NCBI GenBank assembly: GCA_016787065.1
Contig: JAEUVD010000008.1
Coordinates: 99,189-163,188, forward strand
DNA length: 64,000 nt
Direction of reading: 5' to 3'
Source: Chitinophagaceae bacterium
GTDB taxonomy: Bacteria > Bacteroidota > Bacteroidia > Chitinophagales > Chitinophagaceae
The position numbers were made by a program, and so were the translations under genes. Position 1 is the first letter of the stretch. Each line of letters starts with the position of its first letter. Shown in pieces: positions 8,869-17,870 of this stretch. The notes below the pieces were generated by a model, which was given only the letters and a program-made list of their open reading frames with translations, was not told the origin of the DNA and searched no databases.

Positions 8869-11061
8869 ATGATGAGAAAATTTTTGCGATTATCGTTGAT
8901 GACTGTGCTTATCGGATTGGTTAGCCTTTCTGCTTTTTCCGGTCCGAAAGAAGATCCTGCTGCTAAACTCCCTTTTAATAAAAAAATGAAGTGGGCGAAT
9001 GCACTGTTTAAAGATGGTAGCTTTTATAATGCGGAGGAATATTATTTTCAATTGTTAAAAGAACAACCCCGTAACCCTTATGTTACGTTTATGTTGGCAG
9101 AGTGTATGAATAAAAATCGCGATTACCCTTCTGCCGCGAATTATTATAAAGAAGCCTATTCATTGGCACCTGAAATGTTTCCATTTGCACCTTATAAGGA
9201 GGCAATTATGCGTAAGAACAACGGTGAATATGAAAAAGCAACAGAACTCTTGGAATTCTTCATCAAGAATTACAAAGGGCGCAATAAGAAAATGAAAATT
9301 TACGCTAAACGCGAAATTGAAGGATGCGTAATGGCCTTAAAAACACTGGCCAATCCTGAAAGAGCCTTTGTGAAAAATGCAGGCCCGAATGTAAATACGG
9401 CTTACACAGAATTATCGCCTTATCCGATGGGAGATACAGCCTTGTTATTTGGTACTATGAGCGCCAATAAAATTATCGATGTAACACGTGATAAGCGTAA
9501 AGATTACGTGAGTCGATTCATGTGGTCTCCTAAAGAATTTGATCGTACCCGTGTGAAAGATAGTTTTGAAGTTGCCATGAAATTTAATGATGGTAAATTC
9601 AACGACCCTAAAATGCATGTTGGTAACGGTTCTTGGTCACCTGGAGGCACGCGTTTCTATTTTACTAAATGTTTAGAAAAACCAAATGATACGTTAGACA
9701 TCATGTGTAAAATTTGGGTTTCTGAATTTAATAAGAAGGCTGGACAATGGGCACCGCCACAAGAATTACCGGCTGAAAGTGAAATTAACCAGTTCGAATC
9801 GTCGAATACCCAGCCATTCTGTGCTATGATAGGTAAGAAGGAAGTATTATTCTTCTCCTCAAATCGTAAGCAAGGTAGCGCAGGTGGTTATGATATATGG
9901 TATTCGGTTTATGATTCTGCTCGTAGATCCTATCGCCGTCCACAAAACGTAGGTAAGAAAATCAATACTTGGAACGATGAAATTACACCATACTATGATT
10001 CACGTAAAAATCGCTTATACTTCTCTTCAAACGGACAAGTAAATATGGGTGGATTTGATGTGTATTCTGCAGATGGCGGTCCTTCTCGTTATACCAATAT
10101 TCGTAATATGGGTTATCCTATTAATACCTCAGCGGATGATATATATTACATTCAAGATCCGGGAGTAAAAGATAACGCCTATGTTGTTTCAAACCGTATG
10201 GGAAGTTACTATGTAAAAAACCCAACCTGTTGCGACGATATTTGGCGTGTTATTAAAGAACCAAATTTCTATGTAAAAGGAATCGTTGTGGATGAACAAA
10301 CCAATGAGCAAATTTCAGAAGTTGTAGTAAAAATGATAGATGAAGGTTCAAATAAAATGAAGGATACTTTCTTCTCTAAAGCGGGCAACTTCTTGTTTTA
10401 CACGCCAATGGGTAAGAACTATATCATTACAGCCGATAAGGCAGGTTATGTTTCAGGCCGTACAACAGTAAGTACAACAGGAAAATCAGTAATCGACCCG
10501 GATGACACGACTTTGGTTACATTATATATGTCGAAGATTGTTGTTCGCCCAATTTTCACCGTAAACAATGTTTATTACAACTTTAATAAGGGGGAATTTC
10601 AGCCAGATTCTTACGCTGCTTTGGATACATTGGTTCGCTTCATGAACGATAATCCATCGGTTAGTGTTGAAATTCGTTCCTATACCGATGCTTTAGGTAA
10701 TGATGAATACAACGATGAACTCTCTGTTCGTCGGGCACAAGCTGTTCTCGACTATATGGAGGATAAAGGTATCGACCGTGGGCGTATGATCGCTCGTGGA
10801 GAAGGTAAGAAAAATCCTATTAAGCCTAACTCCATTGGTGGAAAAGATAATCCTGATGGACGTCAATGGAATCGTCGTACCGAATTCAGAATTATTGGAG
10901 ATTTACCTGATAAACGCATTATTTACGAACAAAATCGTCCGGAGTATTTCGATAAATCAGGTACTAGCGAACGCGATCGTAATTTAATGATGAATCGTTC
11001 CGATGATGAAGATGATGGCACTCCGGATAGAGACAGTCAGGCTGGATCAGGCGTTCAATAA
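8869..11061 (+). CDS. PorE-like OmpA-family protein: TPR, beta-propeller, CRD and OmpA domains
   Basis: The 730-residue protein has a signal peptide (about 1-24) with no lipobox. Domains run in this order: TPR-like helices at about 35-160; PD40-type beta-propeller repeats at about 165-455 (SWSPGGTRFYFTK, EVLFFSSNRKQGSAGGYDIWY, NRLYFSSNGQVNMGGFDVY); a carboxypeptidase-regulatory-like fold near 470-555; and an OmpA peptidoglycan-binding domain at about 557-674 (YYNFNKGEF, RSYTDALGNDEYN, LSVRRAQAVLDYM, NRRTEFRI). This is the architecture described for PorE, which anchors the T9SS to peptidoglycan. The order and the PorP/SprF neighbour support a T9SS role, but related OmpA proteins exist in multiple copies in these genomes. 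An acidic Asp-rich tail closes the protein. A strong terminator follows. Confidence 0.88.
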   Translation: MMRKFLRLSLMTVLIGLVSLSAFSGPKEDPAAKLPFNKKMKWANALFKDGSFYNAEEYYFQLLKEQPRNPYVTFMLAECMNKNRDYPSAANYYKEAYSLAPEMFPFAPYKEAIMRKNNGEYEKATELLEFFIKNYKGRNKKMKIYAKREIEGCVMALKTLANPERAFVKNAGPNVNTAYTELSPYPMGDTALLFGTMSANKIIDVTRDKRKDYVSRFMWSPKEFDRTRVKDSFEVAMKFNDGKFNDPKMHVGNGSWSPGGTRFYFTKCLEKPNDTLDIMCKIWVSEFNKKAGQWAPPQELPAESEINQFESSNTQPFCAMIGKKEVLFFSSNRKQGSAGGYDIWYSVYDSARRSYRRPQNVGKKINTWNDEITPYYDSRKNRLYFSSNGQVNMGGFDVYSADGGPSRYTNIRNMGYPINTSADDIYYIQDPGVKDNAYVVSNRMGSYYVKNPTCCDDIWRVIKEPNFYVKGIVVDEQTNEQISEVVVKMIDEGSNKMKDTFFSKAGNFLFYTPMGKNYIITADKAGYVSGRTTVSTTGKSVIDPDDTTLVTLYMSKIVVRPIFTVNNVYYNFNKGEFQPDSYAALDTLVRFMNDNPSVSVEIRSYTDALGNDEYNDELSVRRAQAVLDYMEDKGIDRGRMIARGEGKKNPIKPNSIGGKDNPDGRQWNRRTEFRIIGDLPDKRIIYEQNRPEYFDKSGTSERDRNLMMNRSDDEDDGTPDRDSQAGSGVQ

Positions 11062-11085
11062 TTTGTGACGAATCTTAAAATATGG

Positions 11086-11114
11086 AGTCCCGCAATTGTT
11101 TGCGGGACTTTTTG
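11086..11114 (+). terminator. Rho-independent terminator
   Basis: A perfect 9-bp stem AGTCCCGCA / TGCGGGACT (11086-11094 and 11101-11109) with a 6-nt loop is followed by a T run. It ends the porP/porE-like transcription unit. Confidence 0.92.
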
Positions 11115-11145
11115 TAAAAAATAAATTAATGTGTTGCTATCTTTA
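11111..11145 (+). promoter_or_regulatory. Predicted promoter TTTG-N23-TATCTTTA
   Basis: TTTG at 11111-11114 and TATCTTTA at 11138-11145 match the Bacteroidota -33/-7 pattern with a long 23-nt spacer. The predicted start would leave a leader of about 50 nt before the ATG at 11202. The -33 element overlaps the T run of the preceding terminator. Confidence 0.4.
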
Positions 11146-11201
11146 TACCAAACAAACAAAACCTTATACATTTACGTCTTCTCTCTAAATTATCATAACA
11201 C

Positions 11202-11543
11202 ATGAAAAAGATTTTATTTACATTATCCATTCTTTTCTCTTCATTGTTCATGTTCTCTCAAGGGAGTCAGCAAGTTGTTCCTGAAGCAGTTAAAAACCAA
11301 GTGGCTATTTTAAAGGCTTCTGATTTAAAATTAACTGATGTGCAGTTATCTCGAATTACAACTGTGCTGATTGCTGAAAATGATAAATTGGAACGAAGTA
11401 AAAAAGCAGTTGGAATCAATAATCAACAACTTCAAGAGCGCATGAAACTGCATAAGGAAGTTATGATTAAGAATATCAAAGGTGCCATGACTCCGCTACA
11501 AGTTGAAAAATTTGATATTGGGAAACTTGGCGACAAATTGTAA
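11202..11543 (+). CDS. Small secreted Spy/CpxP-like helical protein
   Basis: The 113-residue protein has a signal peptide ending LFMFSQGS and a mature part that is almost all charged helix. Two motifs of the LTxxQ type are visible, LTDVQ at 44-48 and MTPLQ at 96-100. That spacing is reminiscent of Spy/CpxP periplasmic chaperones, which carry two LTxxQ motifs. The protein is shorter than E. coli Spy, and the second motif has Met instead of Leu, so this is a structural suggestion rather than a confident assignment. It stands alone between a terminator and the sigma factor gene, with its own predicted promoter. Function could be envelope chaperone or metal-stress sensing; nothing around it settles this. 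Confidence 0.65.
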   Translation: MKKILFTLSILFSSLFMFSQGSQQVVPEAVKNQVAILKASDLKLTDVQLSRITTVLIAENDKLERSKKAVGINNQQLQERMKLHKEVMIKNIKGAMTPLQVEKFDIGKLGDKL

Positions 11544-11637
11544 TCGGAACAGTTTTTGATTACATTAACAAGAAGCACTAAACATTTATTATTCATTTAT
11601 CGTTATAACTAAAGAGGCGAAAGCAAGAAAGTAGAAT

Positions 11638-12495
11638 ATGAGACAGCTTAAGATAGCTACCCAAATTACGAATCGTGACAGCCAGGCTGTTGAGAAATAC
11701 TTACAAGATATAAGTCGTATTCCAATGATTAATGCGGAAGAAGAAACCGTATTAGCTCAAAAAATACGAATAGGTGATACCGCAGCACTCGATAAACTCG
11801 TTAAATCAAATTTAAGGTTTGTGGTTTCTGTGGCTAAGCAATATCAACATCAAGGGCTAACCTTAAGTGATTTAATTAATGAAGGAAACCTCGGTTTAAT
11901 TAAGGCCGCGCAGCGTTTTGATGAAACCAAGGGGTTTAAATTTATATCTTATGCGGTATGGTGGATTCGCCAATCGATTCTACAAGCCCTTGCTGAACAA
12001 GGTCGTTTAGTTCGTTTACCGCAAAATAAAATTGGTACCTATAATAAGGCAAACAAAGCCATGATGGCTTTTGAACAAGAAAATGAGCGTGAGCCTTCAG
12101 TGGAAGAACTTGCTGGAATCTTGGATATGTCGGAAACAGAAATCGCGAATATTTTCGTTACAAATTCTCGTCATACGTCATTGGATGCCCCTGTGCATGA
12201 AGCAGAGGATGTAAGCATGGGTGATTTGCTTACAGGTGCAAATGATACAGATGATACCGTACTTCAAGATAGTCTTCGCGAAGAAATCAAACGTATTTTG
12301 AAATCATTAAGTCCTCGTGAATCAGAAATCGTAAGTGCTTACTTCGGATTAGACGGTAATGATGGTACAACCATAGAGCAAATTGGTGAGAAATATGATC
12401 TTACCAAAGAGCGAATTCGTCAGATTAAGGAACGTGCTATTAAGCGTTTACAAAAAGCGCGGTATAGCAAATCGTTAAAATCATATTTGGGTTAA
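11638..12495 (+). CDS. rpoD: Primary RNA polymerase sigma factor (RpoD/SigA, Bacteroidota type)
   Basis: This is the sigma-70 subunit that directs RNA polymerase to housekeeping promoters. At 285 residues it has the short Bacteroidota form: region 1.1 and the non-conserved insert are missing. It starts with MRQLKIATQITNRD, then region 1.2 (YLQDISRIPMINAEEE). Region 2 covers about 55-125 (LRFVVSVAKQYQHQGLTLSD, INEGNLGLIKAAQRFD, FISYAVWWIRQSI). Region 3 lies at about 130-205. Region 4 lies at about 220-275 with its helix-turn-helix in TIEQIGEKYDLTKERIRQI. This factor reads TAnnTTTG-type -7 boxes, which occur repeatedly in this window. The gene is monocistronic and closed by a hairpin. No obvious promoter is seen in the 90 bp upstream. 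Confidence 0.96.
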   Translation: MRQLKIATQITNRDSQAVEKYLQDISRIPMINAEEETVLAQKIRIGDTAALDKLVKSNLRFVVSVAKQYQHQGLTLSDLINEGNLGLIKAAQRFDETKGFKFISYAVWWIRQSILQALAEQGRLVRLPQNKIGTYNKANKAMMAFEQENEREPSVEELAGILDMSETEIANIFVTNSRHTSLDAPVHEAEDVSMGDLLTGANDTDDTVLQDSLREEIKRILKSLSPRESEIVSAYFGLDGNDGTTIEQIGEKYDLTKERIRQIKERAIKRLQKARYSKSLKSYLG

Positions 12496-12522
12496 GAGTG
12501 TTTGTTGGTTTAGTTTAAGAGA

Positions 12523-12557
12523 AATAAGGGGGAGCGAAAGTTCTCCCTTATTTTTTG
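12523..12557. terminator. Bidirectional terminator between rpoD and the convergent TPR gene
   Basis: A stem AATAAGGG / CCCTTATT (12523-12530 and 12545-12552) continues inward through a G-T pair and is followed by TTTTTTG on the plus strand. The last codons of the minus-strand gene overlap it, so it serves mainly rpoD. Confidence 0.75.
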
Positions 12558-14557
12558 ATCACTGCGTTCATATTGATATTTTTTTCATCATTACCGGTAC
12601 CAAAAATATAAAAGGGTAACTTTTTCGCTATATCCTGAGCTTGCATCGTGTTATAACCAAATTCAATGTTGTTCACTATGGGAATACCTTTATACGATGA
12701 AGACAAACGAATGATATCTAGATTGCCACGTTTGGCAAACTGAAGATCAACTAAAAAGTCATTTTTTTGCTTCACCCAACTCATATTAGTTTGTTGTAAA
12801 GCCTTTACAAATTGCAACTGTATGGGAGAAACTGCATTATGCTTTAAAGTAACTGGAATTGTAAATCCGGTAAAAGGTATAATACTGGGGTAATATTCCA
12901 TGATGGCTGCAATGCAAGAGGCCATTTTCGCATCCTGTTTTAATTCTTTGTAACATAGTAACAAAGCCTCATTAACTCGGGCTAGAAATAACTTCTCATA
13001 TTCCTGATCTACTTTCTTTTCCGTTCTAAGTGCTTCTAGAATGTCTTTGGCTTCCGCATACTTTTCCTTTTTAATAAGTAATTTAGCTACAAAGAACTGA
13101 TAGTATCGTTGTATATGTGGACGAGGATCATTTTTCAATTCCTTCTTAAATTTTTCGAGGAAGAAGTTCGTAGAAAAACCGTCTATAAGTTGCCAAATTT
13201 CATCAAAAGAAACTGTACTCTCCGTTGAAAATAGTTTGTAAATCACCCGATCACGTTCAGGATTCGTTGCCAATTGATTGATGATCATGAATTGCAAACT
13301 GTACTTCTCCGTTGTTTTTTGTGCAATTAAAGAAAGGTTAGCCGGGTTATACCACCATCCTTTATTTAGATATTTTATACGCTCTATTTCTTTTTGTTTT
13401 AAAATAATTTTTAGCAAAGTAGCGGTAAAGTCATAATGACTTTGTCCGAGCGTTGTTCCAATATGAATCTCCTTGAATTGCTCCGCATTTTTCAAGTACT
13501 GAATAGCCAAATCAAGTTGCCCGTCATACAAATAGTTGCGGGATAAAGCCATATTATACCACCCAAACCCCGGGGTTGAACCATTCGCTTTTATTAGGCT
13601 TTTGAGTTCTTGTATGCCCTCTTTAGCGCGAGCCCGATAGGCATTCATAATCGAGAGATAATAATAAGATTCCTGCATTCGTTTATCCTGTCCTTCTTCC
13701 TTTTTGGCTAAATCGTATTCCGAAACAGCTTCACGAAATTTTCCTTGAATAGAACAGAACGTGGCGTAATTATTATGAGGGAAGTAAGGTGTTGAACGTA
13801 GTTTTTCATAGTAATAAGCACCGGAAGGTATGTTCAGTTGATAACTGTAAAGCATGGATTTATAGTGCCACACTCCGGGTATTTTACTTGCCTCGTAATC
13901 AATAGTGAGGAAGGGTTTAAATAATAATGCATCACGTTTAATTTTCATAGTAGCGCTATCGAGATAACGATTGGCCAGTTGTTCATTTTCATCAATATTT
14001 TTTTTCAGGAAGGAATATTTTGCCGTTGTATAGAAACGATTGCGATGTACCGTCCACGCCAGGTAGTTATACGAATCCATAAGTTGTTCATCTTGCAAAT
14101 CAAATTTTCTGCATGTTTGAAGTAAACTCCATAATTTATCAACTTGATCGGTATTGCTATAACAATTCATCAAGCAATAGGCAACGTAATCCCAATCGCG
14201 ATGGAGTTTCATTATTTTAATAAAATCAAATACATTGGAGGTTCGGGTTTTTAATTCTTTTTTGAAGTCCTTCTCCATTAATTTCATCGCTTTCTCCAAC
14301 TGAGTGGATGCCGTTTTAAACCCTAAATAATCGGCGGCATGATCATACTTATATGTTCCTTCTAACATCCAACCTACGTAGTACGTTGAATCTATACGTT
14401 TGAATTCTCTACCCCTGGGTAACGCATCTCGGCTGGTAAAGTCAACTCCTTCTCGCTTGGCATCTATTTCGTGTCGACGTTGTGCGATGGATTGACCGTA
14501 AACCGTTGTGGTTTCCAGAAACAATAAACTTAACGTAATAGCTACAACAAATTTCAT
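12548..14557 (-). CDS. Secreted TPR-like protein of unknown function
   Basis: I do not recognise a named family. From the ATG at 14557 the protein has 669 residues with a signal peptide ending TVYGQS. It is helical throughout, with TPR-like helix pairs in the middle (PHNNYATFCSIQGKFREAVSEYDLAK, YYYLSIMNAYRARAKEGIQELKS, ALSRNYLYDGQLDLAIQYLKN) and again near 490-560. The last 100 residues look beta-rich and end in a basic tail. A GTG at 14563 would add only two residues. Secreted TPR proteins of this kind are common in Bacteroidota and often act as scaffolds. It has its own predicted promoter, divergent from the barrel gene at 14676. Confidence 0.75.
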   Translation of the reverse strand: MKFVVAITLSLLFLETTTVYGQSIAQRRHEIDAKREGVDFTSRDALPRGREFKRIDSTYYVGWMLEGTYKYDHAADYLGFKTASTQLEKAMKLMEKDFKKELKTRTSNVFDFIKIMKLHRDWDYVAYCLMNCYSNTDQVDKLWSLLQTCRKFDLQDEQLMDSYNYLAWTVHRNRFYTTAKYSFLKKNIDENEQLANRYLDSATMKIKRDALLFKPFLTIDYEASKIPGVWHYKSMLYSYQLNIPSGAYYYEKLRSTPYFPHNNYATFCSIQGKFREAVSEYDLAKKEEGQDKRMQESYYYLSIMNAYRARAKEGIQELKSLIKANGSTPGFGWYNMALSRNYLYDGQLDLAIQYLKNAEQFKEIHIGTTLGQSHYDFTATLLKIILKQKEIERIKYLNKGWWYNPANLSLIAQKTTEKYSLQFMIINQLATNPERDRVIYKLFSTESTVSFDEIWQLIDGFSTNFFLEKFKKELKNDPRPHIQRYYQFFVAKLLIKKEKYAEAKDILEALRTEKKVDQEYEKLFLARVNEALLLCYKELKQDAKMASCIAAIMEYYPSIIPFTGFTIPVTLKHNAVSPIQLQFVKALQQTNMSWVKQKNDFLVDLQFAKRGNLDIIRLSSSYKGIPIVNNIEFGYNTMQAQDIAKKLPFYIFGTGNDEKNINMNAVIKK

Positions 14558-14579
14558 CTGCACGCAAAAAGGCTTCCGA

Positions 14580-14587
14580 CAAATATA
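14580..14587 (-). promoter_or_regulatory. Predicted -7 box TATATTTG of the TPR gene
   Basis: TATATTTG on the minus strand is an exact TAnnTTTG match, 22 nt before the ATG at 14557. No -33 TTTG is seen at the right distance. Confidence 0.45.
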
Positions 14588-14649
14588 AATTCTAAAATCG
14601 TTGTTTAAGCGATAAGTATTAACGGTCGCTAATTTTCACCTTTTCTTAT

Positions 14650-14657
14650 TACTTTCG
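14650..14657 (+). promoter_or_regulatory. Possible -7 box TACTTTCG of the barrel gene
   Basis: TACTTTCG differs from TAnnTTTG at one position and lies 18 nt before the ATG at 14676. Together with the minus-strand box at 14580-14587 it makes a divergent promoter region. Confidence 0.35.
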
Positions 14658-14675
14658 TGCCCAAAATTAAACAAC

Positions 14676-15434
14676 ATGAAAAAAATCTCCATGCTATTTT
14701 TATGCTTAACCGTTTTGACAAGTTCAACCTTTGCGGGTAAGCGTGATGAAGACAAAGATGAAGTAGTAAAAAAGAATGCCGTTAAGTTGAATTTAACTGC
14801 TTTAGCATTTAATAATTTAGGAGTTCAATATGAGCGCGCACTTGGACCTAAAATTTCCGTTGCTTGCCAACTTCGTTACACCTATTCTCAAAAAGTACCA
14901 TTAGGCGAATCTATTTCAAATCTTACAGATGATTCCACATTTACAGGTAGTATGAAAATGGGTGGATGGGCTATTACACCTGAATTTCGTTTCTATCCGA
15001 GAAAGGCAATGAAAGGGTTTTACTTAGCTCCTTATTTACGTATACGTAATATTTCGTTAGACGTGCCGTTGAATTATACCGATGATAACAATAAATCACA
15101 AAGCATTTTAGCTACAGGTAACCTGAACTCATTTGGTGGCGGTTTAATGATTGGATCTCACTTTAATATCGGAAAGTCGTTTAGTTTAGATTGGTTCATT
15201 ATCGGTTTTCATATCATGACAAACAGCGGCTCTTTCAAAGGAACTTCTACCGAAACCATGAGTGCTAATGATCAAGCTGATTTGATATCTGATCTTCAAG
15301 ATATTAAAGATAATACCAGTTGGACGATCAAGAAATTTGATTACAGTGTTACAAGTAATTCGGTTTCTATCGACGCTAAATATACAAGTTTCGGTTTCCG
15401 CGGCTTTGGATTGAATTTTGGCTATCGATTTTAA
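14676..15434 (+). CDS. Outer-membrane beta-barrel protein, DUF3575-like
   Basis: The 252-residue protein has a signal peptide ending STFAGK, a short charged stretch, then alternating amphipathic strands. Examples are AVKLNLTALAFNNLGVQYER, GGWAITPEFRFYP, GFYLAPYLRIR and a C-terminal FRGFGLNFGYRF with the final aromatic residue typical of outer-membrane barrels. The opening NLTALAFNNLGVQYERALGPKIS resembles the DUF3575 family. The likely location is the outer membrane and the role is unknown. The gene is monocistronic, with a strong terminator directly after it. Confidence 0.8.
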   Translation: MKKISMLFLCLTVLTSSTFAGKRDEDKDEVVKKNAVKLNLTALAFNNLGVQYERALGPKISVACQLRYTYSQKVPLGESISNLTDDSTFTGSMKMGGWAITPEFRFYPRKAMKGFYLAPYLRIRNISLDVPLNYTDDNNKSQSILATGNLNSFGGGLMIGSHFNIGKSFSLDWFIIGFHIMTNSGSFKGTSTETMSANDQADLISDLQDIKDNTSWTIKKFDYSVTSNSVSIDAKYTSFGFRGFGLNFGYRF

Positions 15435-15456
15435 GTACTTAAAAACAATAGTTACA

Positions 15457-15491
15457 GGGCAGTAATTCTCAGGAATTATTGCCCTTTTTTT
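15457..15491 (+). terminator. Rho-independent terminator
   Basis: A 12-bp stem starting GGGCAGTAATTC and closing GAATTATTGCCC (15457-15484, one G-T pair) has a 4-nt loop and is followed by TTTTTTT. It separates the barrel gene from the glycan cluster. Confidence 0.92.
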
Positions 15492-15550
15492 ATTTGTTGA
15501 AGGATTTTAAACTCTCTCCAAAAACACTTAACAACTTTCCTTGAAACGCT

Positions 15551-15558
15551 TATCTTCG
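15551..15558 (+). promoter_or_regulatory. Predicted -7 box TATCTTCG at the head of the glycan cluster
   Basis: TATCTTCG matches TAnnTTTG with one change and ends 8 nt before the rfbB ATG, predicting a very short leader. It would start transcription of rfbB and rfbA. Confidence 0.45.
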
Positions 15559-15566
15559 CCGAGTCT

Positions 15567-16628
15567 ATGGCTTCAACAAAACGAATTTTAATTACAGGTG
15601 GCGCGGGTTTTATTGGCTCTCATGTGGTGCGCTATTTTGTAAATGCAGCTCCTCACTACCAAATTATTAATTTGGATGCTTTAACGTATGCCGGTAATCT
15701 TGAGAACTTAAAGGATATTCAGGATAAACCTAACTATACCTTCGTTAAGGGAGATATTTGTGATGCAGCGTTGGTAAATGCAATCTTTCAAGAGCATGCT
15801 ATTGATGCCGTTATCCACCTCGCTGCTGAATCGCATGTTGATCGTAGTATTTCTAATCCGCTTGCTTTTGTGCAAACGAATGTAATGGGTACCGCTACTT
15901 TATTAAATGCCGCTCGAAGCGCATGGCATGGAAATTATGATGGAAAATTATTCTATCATGTTTCTACTGATGAGGTTTATGGAAGCTTAGGTGAAACCGG
16001 TTTTTTTTACGAAACCACCGCCTATGATCCAAGAAGTCCTTATTCCGCTAGTAAAGCTGCCAGCGATCATTTGGTAATGGCCTTTTATCATACCTACCAC
16101 ATGCCTGTGGTTATTTCCAATTGCTCTAATAATTATGGTCCGAATCATTTTCCGGAAAAATTAATACCGCTTTCCATCAATAATATTATTCAGAATAAAC
16201 CATTACCTATTTATGGTAAAGGTGAGAATGTGCGTGATTGGCTCTATGTTATTGATCATGCATCAGCCATTTTTACCATTTTTGAAAAAGGGAGAATTGG
16301 AGAAACGTATAATATTGGTGGACATAACGAATGGAAGAATATTGACCTTATTCATTTGCTCTGTAAGATCATGGATAAGAAATTAAACCGTGAGGCGGGA
16401 AGTTCAGAGAAATTGATAACCTATGTAACCGATCGCGCCGGACATGATTTGCGTTATGCCATCGACGCTACTAAACTGAAAGATGAACTTGGTTGGATGC
16501 CAAGTTTGCAATTCGAAGAAGGATTAGAAAAAACAGTCGATTGGTATTTAGAAAATCAAGAATGGCTAAATCATGTAACCAGTGGCTCTTATGCCTCGTA
16601 TTATGAAACACAATATCATAACCGATAA
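15567..16628 (+). CDS. rfbB: dTDP-glucose 4,6-dehydratase
   Basis: RfbB/RmlB oxidises and dehydrates dTDP-glucose to dTDP-4-keto-6-deoxyglucose, the branch point for deoxy and amino sugars. The 353-residue protein has the NAD-binding GGAGFIGSH near residue 12, the catalytic Thr134-Asp135-Glu136 in VSTDEVYG, and Tyr159-x-x-x-Lys163 in PYSASKAASDH. All are the expected residues of this extended SDR family, and the length is normal. The rfbA gene follows 9 bp later, so the two are co-transcribed. rfbC and rfbD, which would make dTDP-rhamnose, are not in the window; the keto-sugar may feed another product or the genes lie elsewhere. Confidence 0.95.
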   Translation: MASTKRILITGGAGFIGSHVVRYFVNAAPHYQIINLDALTYAGNLENLKDIQDKPNYTFVKGDICDAALVNAIFQEHAIDAVIHLAAESHVDRSISNPLAFVQTNVMGTATLLNAARSAWHGNYDGKLFYHVSTDEVYGSLGETGFFYETTAYDPRSPYSASKAASDHLVMAFYHTYHMPVVISNCSNNYGPNHFPEKLIPLSINNIIQNKPLPIYGKGENVRDWLYVIDHASAIFTIFEKGRIGETYNIGGHNEWKNIDLIHLLCKIMDKKLNREAGSSEKLITYVTDRAGHDLRYAIDATKLKDELGWMPSLQFEEGLEKTVDWYLENQEWLNHVTSGSYASYYETQYHNR

Positions 16629-16637
16629 ACAAACAAC

Positions 16638-17498
16638 ATGAAGGGAATAATTTTAGCAGGTGGTTCCGGCACTCGTTTATATCCAATAACCAAGGCTATT
16701 TCAAAACAATTGATGCCTATCTATGATAAGCCGATGATTTACTATCCCTTATCGGTGCTCATGATGGCTGGTATTAAGGATATTTTAATAATAACCACGC
16801 CGGAAGATTCAGATCAGTTTAAACGTTTACTACAAGATGGTTCCGAAATTGGGTGTACCATCTCTTATGCTGTTCAAGAAGTACCTAATGGCTTGGCGCA
16901 GGCTTTTGTAATCGGCGAAGCTTTTGTTGGGAACGATAAAGTAGCCTTAGTTTTAGGGGATAATATTTTTTATGGAAGTGGTTTAGGACGCCAGTTACAA
17001 GCCCTTCAGGATGTATCAGGTGGTTATGTATTTGCCTATCCCGTTTCCGATCCGGAACGCTATGGTGTGGTGGAGTTTGATGAACAATTTAATGCCAAGA
17101 GTATTGAAGAAAAACCATCTCAACCGAAATCTAATTTCGCCGTACCGGGTTTGTATTTCTATGATAATTCAGTAATAGAAATTGCTAAAAATTTGAAACC
17201 ATCTGCTAGGGGAGAGTATGAAATTACTGACGTTAACAAGGTTTATCTGGAACAAGGTAAATTGAAAGTATCAGTACTCGACCGTACTACAGCTTGGCTA
17301 GATACAGGTACCTTTGATAGCTTACATGATGCCTCGGAATTTGTTCGGGTTATTGAAAAACGACAAGGAACTAAAATTGGTTGTATCGAGGAAATTGCTT
17401 TTGTAATGAACTATATTAACAAAGAACAATTATCATTACTTGGCGAGAAATTGCGTAAAAGCGGCTATGGTGAATATTTATTGAATTTAATTCGCTAA
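16638..17498 (+). CDS. rfbA: Glucose-1-phosphate thymidylyltransferase
   Basis: RfbA/RmlA joins dTTP and glucose 1-phosphate to give dTDP-glucose, the substrate of RfbB. The 286-residue protein begins with the nucleotidyltransferase motif [18 protein letters not shown]. It also has the conserved [28 protein letters not shown] and [11 protein letters not shown], and the sugar-binding stretch [18 protein letters not shown]. Length and motifs are those of the typical short bacterial enzyme. It forms a two-gene unit with rfbB and ends just before a convergent small gene on the minus strand. Confidence 0.96.
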   Translation: MKGIILAGGSGTRLYPITKAISKQLMPIYDKPMIYYPLSVLMMAGIKDILIITTPEDSDQFKRLLQDGSEIGCTISYAVQEVPNGLAQAFVIGEAFVGNDKVALVLGDNIFYGSGLGRQLQALQDVSGGYVFAYPVSDPERYGVVEFDEQFNAKSIEEKPSQPKSNFAVPGLYFYDNSVIEIAKNLKPSARGEYEITDVNKVYLEQGKLKVSVLDRTTAWLDTGTFDSLHDASEFVRVIEKRQGTKIGCIEEIAFVMNYINKEQLSLLGEKLRKSGYGEYLLNLIR

Positions 17499-17508
17499 GC
17501 TCAGTTTT

Positions 17509-17757
17509 CTACTTTAACGCTTTTAACATGGCAAACATGGCGGCTAGCTGGGTTGCCCAAAATACAAAGGCCCAAAGTATCATTTCCGATTTAGTTTTCG
17601 CTAAATCTTCTTTAGTCGCTAGATGTTCTGTTTTGTAACTCACGGTTTCTTCTACTTCTTGTTTCACAAAGCTAATTAATTCTTCCGTTTCTTGTTCACC
17701 TAATTTTAAACGGAGCAACTTATAAAGTTGAATACCGTTAATGTTAATTGTTTTCAT
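17509..17757 (-). CDS. Small coiled-coil protein with C-terminal membrane anchor (DUF1640-like)
   Basis: This 82-residue protein has a charged helical N-terminal part (LYKLLRLKLGEQETEELISFVKQE, then TEHLATKEDLAKTKSE) and one hydrophobic helix at about 59-78 with almost no tail. The layout resembles DUF1640/CCDC90-type coiled-coil membrane proteins and small proteins found beside toxin or mobile genes in some bacteria, but I cannot assign a function. It is oriented against the glycan cluster, between rfbA and the acetyltransferase gene. A near-perfect promoter (TTTG-N18-TATATTTG) sits only 4 nt before its ATG, strong support that it is a real, independently expressed gene. Confidence 0.75.
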   Translation of the reverse strand: MKTININGIQLYKLLRLKLGEQETEELISFVKQEVEETVSYKTEHLATKEDLAKTKSEMILWAFVFWATQLAAMFAMLKALK

Positions 17758-17761
17758 TAGT

Positions 17762-17791
17762 CAAATATAAGATGAGCACATGAATCGCAAA
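17762..17791 (-). promoter_or_regulatory. Predicted promoter TTTG-N18-TATATTTG, leaderless
   Basis: On the minus strand TTTG (17791-17788) and TATATTTG (17769-17762) are exact matches to both Bacteroidota promoter elements with an 18-nt spacer. Only 4 nt lie between the -7 box and the ATG at 17757, so the mRNA should begin at or next to the start codon. Confidence 0.7.
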
Positions 17792-17870
17792 AGGAATTTT
17801 ATATTCCATAATCACGTTTCATTAGTTATTTTTTGCCCGAATAAATAGAGCATCCTTTTTTAAAAAACCT

